From Psilocybe azurescens (lineage: Eukaryota; Basidiomycota; Agaricomycetes; Agaricales; Agrocybaceae): a stretch of 64,000 bases of DNA. How positions within the stretch are numbered: position 1 is the first letter of the stretch; each line of letters opens with the position of its first letter. The notes under the pieces were generated by a model, which saw only the letters and a list, made by a program, of their open reading frames with translations, was not told the origin of the DNA and did not search any database. The DNA is taken from positions 1 through 64,000 of the forward strand of contig JAJIRX010000611.1 of assembly GCA_023853785.1 (NCBI GenBank). The letters are read 5' to 3'. A program made the translations under genes and the position numbers. This document shows, piece after piece, positions 36,301 to 45,934 of this stretch.

Positions 36301-36543
36301 AAAGGGGCTCTACACTCAAGAAAATGAGCTTTCTCAACCATTTTTCATCAGAGAAGGCAAAAAATCTATTTATATTGTTTCTTCCTTTTAAGAACTACTG
36401 CTTTTGGGCACCAAATCTTGAAATGGAAACACCGAGTGATCCAAGAGATCTTTTCTGATCATAAGCAGTCCTCACCACTGGAAAGACCCAGTTTGCCAGT
36501 CCTTATATCGAGGATTTGGTATCCTCATATAAGGGCTGGTCAC

Positions 36544-38834
36544 TGTGTACTTTACAGTGCCCCCCATATTCTGTTGGACTCCAACAGACTTTCACCAGAC
36601 CCAGCATTCCAATGGACAGTCCATTGGACATCCAACGGATTCCATTGGACTTGACAAAATTCCGGTACCAGTCCAGTCAGAGTCTGGCCAAATTCCGGTC
36701 AAAGTCCGGTCAAGTCACTTCAAGACATAAAACAGGTGGACTGGCTGGACTGTCCAGTCTGTTGGACTTCCGTTGGACTTCCAGTGGACTTCCACCAGAC
36801 TCTCAGCACTTAATTAGACCAGATCCAAGAGTGCTCTGTCCAGTGGAGTCCAGTGGATGTCCAGCGGACTGTCACTGGTTTAATTGCAGACTTGGGAGGG
36901 GAGTTAGGGACAGTAGCAGTGTTCTTGGAAGCTTTGGGAGCCATATTAAGGAAGCTAGGTCACTAGAATAATACTTCAATCTTATCTTTAATTCATGCAA
37001 CAATGTAATATAATATATTGAAAACTATATACTACATTATTATCTGACTTTGTGAATTTCACTAAGTCCAACTTTAAATTCACATGGAATGGAATCCAAT
37101 TGGATTCCAACTGGAATACTTTAATCTTAGCTTAAATTTATGTGACAATGTAATATAATATATTAAAAATATATACTACATGATTATATACAGGTAAAAA
37201 TAAAATAAAAACATAATAAAAAAGAAACAAAAAAGAAAAACAGAAAGAAAGAATGGAAAAAGGGGCGGAGGGTACATTGGTGGTGTCATCATCCGTGTTA
37301 TCGACGTCATGGTTGGCCGTACCCATTGTTGTATGCGCCGGTGTCACTGTCAGATGTTGTTGCCAGCTGTACCTGCCGTGGTATGTGTTGGTGTCATTGT
37401 TGGTGTCATTGTTGGTGTCGTTGTTGGTGTTGTCCATATGTGTCATGGTACATGTCATGGTACGTGTCGCTGTCATCCGTACATGTCGTGGTACGTGTCG
37501 CTGCCGTCGTTGCGTGTTGTGGTCGTCCCTGTCATCCTCACTGTTGCCGTGGTGGTACGTGTCATCGTGGTCCGTACCCGTTATGGTATGTGTCAGTGTC
37601 ATCGTCTGCCGTGCCTGTTCTGGTACCTGTCGGTGCCTTTGTTGTGGGTTGTTGCAGTCCGTACCTGTCGCGGTACGTGCTGGTGTTGTCATCACGGTCG
37701 TTGTTGCCCCTGTCATCCTGGCCTTCACCATCGCTGTGGTGGTATCCATTGGTGCCATCGTCACAGGTTGTCCTTGTCCTGGCCCTCGCTGCCCTCATCC
37801 TTGCCGTCCTTGCCCTTGCCATCCTTGTCCTTTCCCTCGCCATTTTCATCCTCACCCTTGCTGTTTTCATCCTCACCCTTGCTGTTTTCATCCTCACCCT
37901 TGCTGTTTTCATCCTCACCCTCGCTATCCTTGTCCTTGTCCTTGCCCTTGCTGCCGCCCCTTGTCCTTGCTCTCACTGCCATCCTCGCCCCACGTCCTGG
38001 TCCATGCCGGTGTCTTGGTCCTCACTGTCGCGATCCTGGTCCTAGCCGTCGTCCTCACAGTCCCTTGGCGGCCCTTGCCCTTGCCCTTGCCTTCCCGGTC
38101 CTTGTCATGGTCCTTGTCTGCATCCTTGTTGTCCTTGTCCGCTGACCTTGTCATCGCTGTCATCCTTGTCAGTGTGGCCATCGCAGTTGTTCTCATCCTC
38201 TGTCATGTTGGGTTGGCTCTCACCTGGCTCCGACTGACAAGGCAGTGGTGGTGGTGGAAGGAAAAAGGGTTGGGGTCAGAATCAACAACGGACTGATGTG
38301 GCATCAACATGTCACATGCACATTGTTGGTTGTCCCATGCTGAGCAGTGCTGAGAATTTTGGCCGCATCACTATGTATTTAACTAATTTTATTATTTTCC
38401 ATAAGCCTTTGTGGCTCAGTTGGTTTGTCCTGCTTGCGTTTGGCGTTCTCCAATGCCCAAGTTCAATTCTTGTTTGTGTCTTTTTTTTCTATACTAGTAT
38501 AAATTATAATAAAAGGACATCCATTGGACTTCCATTGGCATTCCGTTGGACTTGTCCGCTGGAATTCCAATGGTCATGTCTGGTGGGATTCTGATGGACT
38601 TCCATTGGACTTCCGTTGGTCCTGTCTGGTCATTTCCAGTGGACAGTCCGCCCGGACAGTCTGTTGGACTTGTAGTCCGGTCGGACATTCACTGGAATCT
38701 CACTGGAATCTCACTGGAATCTCACTGGAAAATTTCAGCCGTCCTAGACCAGAAAAATTGTCATTCTGAATATAGAAAGTCCAACAGAGTCTGACTGGAG
38801 TCTGACCAAAAAATGGGGGGCATGTAAAGACCTC
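36544..38834 (+). mobile_element. CTTTAC element, subfamily 1, complete
   Basis: The flanks duplicate CTGGTCAC (36,536-36,543 and 38,835-38,842). Tips are TGTGTACTTTACAGTGCCCC and GGCATGTAAAGACCTC. Arrays of TCCAxTGGA lie at 36,560-36,860 and 38,516-38,816. Between them are an AT-rich segment, a GTC-rich array (37,300-38,190) and a tRNA-like unit. There is no transposase, so it is non-autonomous. It differs from the 10,815 copy mainly at CpG sites. Confidence 0.85.
38405..38488 (+). other. tRNA-like Pol III unit in the subfamily 1 element
   Basis: GCCTTTGTGGCTCAGTTGG carries the A-box, AAGTTCAATTCTTG the B-box, and eight T's follow. It is nearly identical to the unit at 13,137 apart from CpG-type changes. 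Confidence 0.5.
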
Positions 38835-38842
38835 CTGGTCAC

Positions 38843-38973
38843 CAGTCTACCTCCACCCCTAAATGGCTGGGATATCTGCCAAAAAAGGTTGCTAAACTCC
38901 ATATGGAGTCCACTAACTCTGGCATGGAGTTGGTGGACTCCACATGGAATACCTGGGTGAGGGTAAAGACCTC
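38843..38973 (+). mobile_element. Short subfamily 3 end fragment
   Basis: CTACCTCCACCCCTAAATGG resembles a subfamily 3 left end lacking its tip. It is followed by CTCCATATGGAGTCC and GGTGGACTCCACATGG palindromes, and the fragment ends GGGTGAGGGTAAAGACCTC, the standard right tip. At about 130 bp it is a deletion derivative. Confidence 0.5.
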
Positions 38974-39485
38974 AGGGGCAGGAGGGAGAGGGAGAGGGAG
39001 AGGGAGTGTGATGAGGAGAGTGGGGAGAGGCCCTTGTTGGACCTGAAAGAAGGCAGGCTGAGCAGGTCATCTATTAGCTCTTTGATATCTTTTTTTAGTA
39101 AAAAAAAGAGGTGTGTGTTGGCACACAGAATTACAAAAAGAATCAAGAAATGCATGTGTGTTTAAACTCCTTCTTTTTCTTTTTTTTTTTTAAAAAAAAA
39201 GTAGCACAAAAGATGAACTCACAATCACTGATTTCATTCAACACCCACCCCTCAAGACAACCAAACCCATGCTTCATGTGCACATCCAATCACTGCTTCC
39301 TGATCTACTTTAGTGGCTTGATCCTGGCCTGCTCAACCTGCATGTGCACATGCAATGTCACAGGGAGCATAAGGTCGGAGGTGTCAGTTGGGTGTGTGCA
39401 CAGGAGGAAAGAGGAGACAAACATCTGTGGTGTTGTATGCATTGTGCAGTACTTCTCACTCCCCACATATTCCCTAGGACTGGAG

Positions 39486-39622
39486 GGATTGAGAAAGGGA
39501 GTGAAGGGAATAGAGGGAATAGAGAGAATAGAGAGGGAATAGAGGGGATTGAAGAGGGAATGAAGGAATTGGAGAGGGAATGGAAGGGAATGGAAGGGAA
39601 TGAAGGGGAATGAAGGGGAATA
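39486..39622 (+). repeat. Purine microsatellite GGGAATAGA/GGAATGAAG
   Basis: Imperfect 9-15-bp purine-only units (GGGAATAGAG, GGGAATGAAG) repeat for about 135 bp. Confidence 0.75.
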
Positions 39623-39740
39623 GAGTTATTTATAGCCAATACAGTAATAAAGTGGAATTCCCATAGCTTGAAGCTGAGTAAAAACAATTTCCCACACCTT
39701 TAGGCTGAATAAAAAATAGATTTACACAGTTATCACTACT

Positions 39741-39905
39741 ATCATACATCTGCTATACACTGCTTATATAATCCTTATATCATACACCTACTGTACACTG
39801 CTTATATAATCTACCCTGTATCATACACCTACTATACACTGCTTATGTAATCTACCTTGTATCATACACCTACTGTACATTGCTTATATAATCTGCTATG
39901 TGAAT
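39741..39905 (+). repeat. Four-unit ~41-bp tandem repeat
   Basis: Units starting near 39,741, 39,778, 39,820 and 39,861 share ATCATACACCTACTRTACAC and CTTATATAATCT. They are AT-rich and non-coding. Confidence 0.75.
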
Positions 39906-40301
39906 TAACTTGTTTTTTTACACACTTGGAGGTCTTTACTGTCCCCCACCTATTCCAGATGGAATCCAACTTCATTCCAGGAATGAAGATGGATTCCATT
40001 AGATTCCAGTCTGAAATCTCATACCATACACCCGGCTATTTTGTATGGGTAAATGAACATGGATTCCAAATGGATTCCAATTGGATTCCAGAAAATAAGC
40101 CATTCCAAATGGAATATTCCAGTTTCATTCCAATGGAATGGCTGGAATCTATATAGAATCCAATTGGAATCCAACTGGAATATCATATATTACATTGGGT
40201 TTGGTCCAATACAGGTCCATTCCAATGTAATAAGGTGGAATCCAAGTGGAATGATATCCCATTATTTTTATTATATTTTATTATAATTTATACTAGTATA
40301 G

Positions 40302-40385
40302 AAAAAAAAGACACAAACAAGAATCGAACTTGAGCATTGGAGAACGCCAAATATAAGCGGGATAAACCAACTGAGCCACAAAGGC
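40302..40385 (-). other. tRNA-like Pol III unit in the subfamily 4 element
   Basis: On the minus strand it begins GCCTTTGTGGCTCAGTTGG, then AAGTTCGATTCTTG, a full-match B-box core (GTTCGATTC), and ends in eight T's. It is the best preserved of the four units. Confidence 0.55.
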
Positions 40386-40559
40386 TTATAGAAAATAAAA
40401 AAACTAGTTAAATACATACTAATAAAGCCGAATTTCTCGGCACTGCTCGGCACGGGCCAAACAACAATGAGCGCGTGACATGTTGATGCCATGTCGGTCC
40501 GTTGTTGATTCTGACCCCCACCCTTTTTCCTTCCACCACCACCACCGCCTCATCAGTCA

Positions 40560-41360
40560 GAGCCAGGGCGAAAGCCAACCTGACGCTGACAGAGGACGAG
40601 AACGACTGCAACGGCCACACCGATGAGGATGAGGACGACTGAGGCAGACGAGGACCATGACGAGGACTGCGAGGGCGAGGACGGCAGCGAGAGCAAGCAA
40701 GGACAACGGCATGGGTGAGGACAACGGCGTGGGTGAGGATGAGAGACGATGGCGAGGGGCGAGTCACGCCAGCATGGGGCGAGGACAACAGCGAGGACAA
40801 TGGTGAGGACAACGGCGAGGACAACAGCGAGGACAACGGCGAGGATGAGGACGACGGCAAGGGCAAGTACGGCAGCATGGGCGAGGACAACGACGAGGAT
40901 GACAGCGAGGATGAGGACAACGGCGAGGGCAAGTACGGCAGCGAGGGCGAGAGACGATGGCGAGGGGCGAGGACGATGGCGAGGGCGAGGACGGCGGCGA
41001 GGATGAGGATGATGGTGAGGGCGAGTACGCCCGGCAAGGATGAGGATGACAGCAAGGGCGAGTATGCTGGCGAGGGCGAGGACGTGGACAGCGAGAACAT
41101 GGACGGTGAGGGTGAGGAAGAGGACAACCCGCTGACGACAGCACCGACGGATACCAACACGGGCGACAACACCGACATGTACCGCGACAGGTATGGACTG
41201 CAACGACACGTGACAAAGGGACCGACAGGTGCCAGGAGAGGCACGGGCGGATGACGACACCGACACATACCACAACGGGTATGGACCGTGACAACACATA
41301 CCACCACAGCAACAGTGAGGACAACAGGGAGACAACCACAACACGCGATGACGGCAGCGA
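40560..41360 (-). repeat. GA/CT-rich hypervariable array
   Basis: On the plus strand it is a run of GGCGAGGACAACGGCGAGGA-type units, so all frames are open over long distances on both strands. It corresponds to the arrays of the other CTTTAC elements. Its right-hand part (to 41,360) aligns with 37,400-37,560 reversed and is interrupted by the insertion at 41,364. Confidence 0.8.
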
Positions 41361-41363
41361 CGC

Positions 41364-43288
41364 TGAGATGTTTAGTGCGGGGTGACTTTGTAATTGCCCA
41401 ATACACAACACCCAATCAAAATATTTATATTGATCAGTTCGATCTGGGAGGGTAAGCTCGTAAGGCTTATTACAATAACTAGTTTAGCAGAGTACAGACT
41501 TAGACGATCGCTCTGGGGTGACCACTAGTAGCTAGAGAACGCTTTTACAGGCTAGTACACACAAGGCACTTGAATAGTAAGGGTGATCTCTCTTATATGA
41601 GGGCGATCACCAATATCAGGGGGATTGCTTTTGGGGGCGAGTGTACACGGGACACTTGACAGTTTCTCTTTATATAACCCAAACTCAAACTTTGTCAAAC
41701 ACTATAAGCGATCACCCGTATTAACACGTAGTAGATCCTTGGTTCCTATAAGCAACTGGGCACACTAGTCCACAGTCCTTAGTTTACTATAGGCAACGTC
41801 CTGAAAACAGTCGGATTTCTCTGACAGTCGTCCCTAGTTACTATGAGCGATCACTAGCCTTTATAGGGTTCCCACCCGTACTTAATAATCCCCAGGGCAG
41901 TCTTACTATAGGCAACGTCCTGAACAGTCGGAGTTCTCTGACAGTCGTCCCTAGTTACTATGAGCAATCGCTAGTCGTATAGGGTTCCAATCCGTACTTA
42001 ACAATCCCCAGGGCAGTCCACGGATGACTTATAAAAGCCTGCTTATCAAATCTAATAGACCTGACGTTGAATATCACAATGGCGATCGCTCACGAAACCA
42101 GGTAGCGCCTAATTGCTTAAGGTGAACTGCAGTGTTCGATTTCTTATCACACAAATCACTAGTCCTCAAGTGTTAACACTAGAATTCTTATTCAGAGTAA
42201 ATTCTGATATCAAATCTGGGGTGTAAATTACTTGGTTCCTATTCTAAGATACAGGACTGTTTTTATAGACTAAATAGATACTTTGGCTTGTGATAATTGA
42301 AAGAGACTAAGAGAAAAGGAAGGAAATGGACCGCGTGCTGCCTAGCCTTTGCTGCACCAATTATAATAGTGGAAAGTACTAGTTTGCCTGGGCTACGGCG
42401 CTTATTTGAAGATAACATGGTTGTCCATGCGGCAGTGCCTTCTTGGGTAGCGATCACCCGACTTATTTTATCAGATGGCTCGCGGCTAAGGCATGTCGGG
42501 ACTAGATTACTTAGGGGTATATTTCCTAGGAAACCCTCCCAAGGTTCCCCAGCACAGTTGCTATTGGTTTAGGACCCCTGGAACAGCAGGTGCCCTTATC
42601 ATGAGGCAAGTTACCTCTAGTATCGTGTGGCGATCGCCGGCTGGGCGATCGCTCACTCACGTTGGCTGCATTGCAAATTACAAGTTGTTATAGTCGGATC
42701 TATTAGACCGCCATATGCTGAGTTGTACACAAGATTTCAATTGCCAATACATTCGGTCCGTGGGGCGATCACCCGTGTGGCGCAGTGATGCCTGATCCCC
42801 AAGCGGTTGATCGCCTAATTTAGTGAACAGCCTTTGTGAGGCCTGGACACAGTGATCGCTTTTGCTAATTAATAAGGTTTTCATCACTTGGCGATCGCTC
42901 GGTAAGACACTGGTGGGTGTTACCCTTGTAAGAGCCAAGGTCATTTCTTAAGGGTTTCTTCTTTGCATGGGACTAATAGTATGATCAATGGAGCGGGCGA
43001 TCGCCCGGACGCTTCGGTTAGGGGTTGCTTTGATAGCTGTGTAGGAAACTAAAGGTAGTCTTTGATTCGTAGCACTGATTAATAGGCCACACTACACCTT
43101 AGTTAGTTTGTAAGGTCTATTACTCTTGTTGGCCCACTAGGAAGTAAAGCCTCAAAGCCTAATAGTCTGGCGTATCTCCTACCCTTCACTAGTATAATGT
43201 ACTAGTTTATTACAGATAACAATCGCAAAAATAAGGGCCTCTGTGTCTCACTATGAATTGTAAGCTCAGAATGGTTTACACCCTTTCA
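41364..43288 (+). mobile_element. 1.9-kb LTR-like insertion rich in GATCGC palindromes
   Basis: It begins TGAGATGTTTAG and ends TTTACACCCTTTCA, that is TG...CA, and is flanked by ACGC (41,360-41,363 and 43,289-43,292). Joining the flanks gives sequence that aligns gap-free with the subfamily 1 array. It has no long open frame. A TATATAA box lies near 41,670. A tandem duplication of about 115 bp occupies 41,790-42,020. It carries roughly a dozen GCGATCGC or near variants (GCGATCACC, GTGATCGC). A large solo LTR is the simplest reading. I cannot name its parent. Confidence 0.6.
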
Positions 43289-43858
43289 ACGCGTACCACG
43301 GTGGGTACAGTCAACAACAACACCCGACGGTGACACCAACACATACAACAACAGGTATGGCCGACCACAACGTCGATAACACGGACGATGACACCACCAA
43401 TGTACCCTCCGCCCCCTTTTTCTGTTCTTTCTATTTTTTTTTTTTTTTTGCTTTTTTTATTATGTTTTCCTTTTTTATACCTGTATATAATCATGTAGTA
43501 TATAGTTTTTAATATATTATATTACATTGTCACATAAATTTAAGCTAAGATTAAAGTATTCAGTTGGAATCCAATTGGATTCCATTCCATTCCATTCCAT
43601 GTGAATTTAAAGTTGGACTTAGTGAAATTCACAAAGTCTTATTGAATGAAATAAGCTGGAATGAACTTGGATTCCAGTTGGAATGGGCTCATTCCATGAT
43701 TCCCAGCCATTCCACTTGAAACCATTAAATGGAATCAAATTGGAATTGGTCTGGATTCCAACTGGAATTCAACTGGAATCCATGGAATCAAGTTGGATTC
43801 CATGGATTCCATTTGGAATGGGTGGGGGACAGTAAAGTACTGCACACTTGTATTTAAT

Positions 43859-44488
43859 TTAGTCTGAGTCAGAATCACTGGTCTCTGCTTCACTAGAATC
43901 ACTAGTCTCTTCATCCAATCCTAATTCTTCATTTTCATCATCACTATCTGAAGACTCTGCTTTTCTTTTCTTTTTGCAATGACATATTTTGTGTGGCAAA
44001 ATAGTATTGTGTGTAGAAACCAGTTGAAACTGCCAGGTGTCATACATTTAAGTATAGATTCAAAACCACCCAGCCATGCATTTAATTGTTCACACACATG
44101 TGTATTAAAGGCTTTCTGGGCATATGCATTGCTGTTATTATCATATGCAATAATTACAAGATTTGGAACTGAACCATCACCCAGAGAAGGATTGCAGTAC
44201 TTTCAACAAAGATAATCATTGGCTTGGTGATTAATATAATGGTAAGTGTCCACAATAAATCTTGATGTTTTTTTTCCACATAGCATCCCAACTTCTATTG
44301 GTAACAGCTGTTTGCAACACTTGACATCCTTTGTCAATACATATGTAATCAGGACAAGATTCTTTTGTCTTATAAACAGACTGCAAAAACTTTAATATAT
44401 TAGCTGTGGATTCAGACCTATTAAATTTTGTCCATGCATCTATATTATTTAAGGAACTAAATACATGATAATAATAGCAATAAAGCAA
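43859..44488 (-). pseudogene. CxC6-like KDZ-associated protein, C-terminal fragment
   Basis: From 44,488 the minus strand reads DAWTKFNRSESTANILKFLQ and CPDYICIDKGCQVL, then in shifted frames TYHYINHQANDYLC and AFNTHVCEQLNAWLGGFESI. These match the conserved C-terminal block of the CxC6 cysteine-cluster proteins that accompany KDZ transposases in basidiomycetes. The end is an acidic tail (SSDSDDENEELGLDEETSDS). The N-terminal part and the cysteine cluster are missing, and there are at least two frameshifts. The subfamily 4 element sits 9 bp beyond its stop codon. Confidence 0.6.
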
Positions 44489-44529
44489 TAATAATAATAA
44501 ACACTATGATTGGGACCTATGGTGGAAGA

Positions 44530-45934
44530 GCTGATAGAGTCCAGGTGGACTCCAATTGGAGTGCCAACTTTAACTTTGAATAGAACAGAATCCAGTTGGA
44601 TTCCAACTAGAATATTTCAATCTTTCAATCTTAGTGTAAATTCATGAGTGCAATATAATATATTAATAACTATATACTACATTATTATCTACATGCAAAG
44701 TCCATTGTAACAAAATAAAATAAAAATAAAAAACATAACAGAGTAAAAAGATGGGCAGGAGGGTATATACTTGGGTTAAATGAACAAACAAACACATAAA
44801 TGTAAAAGAAATTGAGAGAACAAAAAGAAAAAAAGTGAAAAAATTTTTTTTAAAAAAAGGGTGGCAGACAGGTGGTCATATCGGTCATACATGCCATTGT
44901 CATGGTGGGCGTGGTACGCATCCACTGTGTCGTCATCCTTGGCGGCCGTTGTGTTCATTGTGGCCATCATGTGTGGCCATCATACTCGGTGTTGTACATG
45001 TCATTGTTGTTGTCGTTGTCATCTTTGCAGCCGTCGTGTCCATTGCACACGTCATGGGTACTGTATGTCAGTGTCATACTCGGTGTCATGTGTGTTGTTG
45101 TCATGGCTGCTGTGTGTGTTGTACATGTTGCAGTACACGTCCTGCATGTTGTGGTACGTGTCCTGCGTGTCGTTGTCATTGTTCCTACGTGTTGTGTCTG
45201 CTTTGCATGTACTGTTGTCATACCGTACACATTGCGTGTGTTGCGGTACGTGCAGTATGTACGCATACGCCATCGCTCTATATGAGAAAGAGGGGGAGGG
45301 TTAGTGGCAGCAGTGGGTGGGGTTCGCAACTTACCTGGTGTCGTGGCCACGTTCACATCGCCTTGTTTTCTGCTCGCATCCCCTCCCCTTGTTCCACCTT
45401 GTTCCCTCTCGGTCCAGTGTTGTCGTCATTGTATACAGATCCATCGTCATTGTCATTGTACCGTGTATGCATGTCTGGAGTCGTTGTCATTGTACATGGA
45501 CCTGTCATCAGTCAGTGGTGCCACAATGCATGTCAGGTCAGGTTGGCGAGTGCCTGGCTCTGACCAACAACAGCGAGGTGATGAGGACACACATGACAGT
45601 GGCAGCAGGGTGGTGGTGGTTGGAGGAAGAGGTGATGTGGTTGGAGTAACCAACGGACCGACGTGGCAACCAAAAGTCATGCACGTGACATTGTTCACAG
45701 TTGCTGAGAATTGCTGAGAAATAATATCCAATTTTAAGTCTGTTTATGGTTCCGTTTTTGGTTCCGTTCTGGGCTATTCTGTTTTGTAAACAGATTCTGT
45801 TCAGTTCTGCTGCAGAATCCGCCATTCAGCCAGAATTGATATTAAATAAAATAGCAAGGCCTTGTGCCATATTTTTGCTCTCATTCCACAGTGGACTCCA
45901 GCGGACTCCAGCCGGAATATGTGGGGACACAAAG
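44530..45934 (+). mobile_element. CTTTAC element, subfamily 3-like, left tip missing
   Basis: The AGTCCAGGTGGACTCC array and the AT-rich segment (ATAATATATTAATAACTATA) align with the 28,754 copy. A TGTCATTGTTGTTGTC-type array spans 44,880-45,560. The right end reads GTGGACTCCAGCGGACTCC and then GGGGACACAAAGCCCTC, a degenerate tip. No tRNA-like unit was found, and no target duplication, so it may be truncated or recombined. Confidence 0.5.

Larger units (their letters stand above)
38974..39928. other. Intergenic segment with simple repeats
   Basis: A GGGAGAGGGAGAGG tract lies at 38,983-39,010 and a T/A homopolymer pair at 39,180-39,200. Two tandem arrays are listed separately. Open frames here follow the repeats, and no gene is recognised. 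Confidence 0.5.
39929..43842 (-). mobile_element. CTTTAC element, subfamily 4, with nested LTR-like insertion
   Basis: The flanks duplicate CACACTTG (39,921-39,928 and 43,843-43,850). The terminal inverted repeats are the best in the window: GAGGTCTTTACTGTCCCCC at the left and the complement of CAGTACTTTACTGTCCCCC at the right. Arrays carry GGAATCCAATTGGATTCC. The interior has the shared AT-rich segment, a GA-rich array and a tRNA-like unit, all reversed. A 1,925-bp insertion sits in the array. Without it the element is about 2.0 kb. Confidence 0.85.

Noticed and set aside
37138..38296. Open frames of 208-347 codons on both strands, including apparent multi-spanning membrane proteins
   Set aside because: They lie within the GTC-rich array of the subfamily 1 element. 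Hydrophobicity comes from GTC/CTT triplets.
40408..41415. A 335-codon minus-strand frame and acidic GED-repeat frames on the plus strand
   Set aside because: Array translation products, broken differently in each copy.
42080..43015. Cyanobacterial contamination suggested by GCGATCGC (HIP1) octamers
   Set aside because: The segment is non-coding, has TG...CA ends with a short duplication inside a fungal element, and its flanks rejoin seamlessly. It is an insertion in the host genome.
44835..45731. Cys/His/Val-rich 240-codon frame that looks like a membrane protein
   Set aside because: Translation of the TGTCATTGTTGTTGTC-type array of another CTTTAC element.
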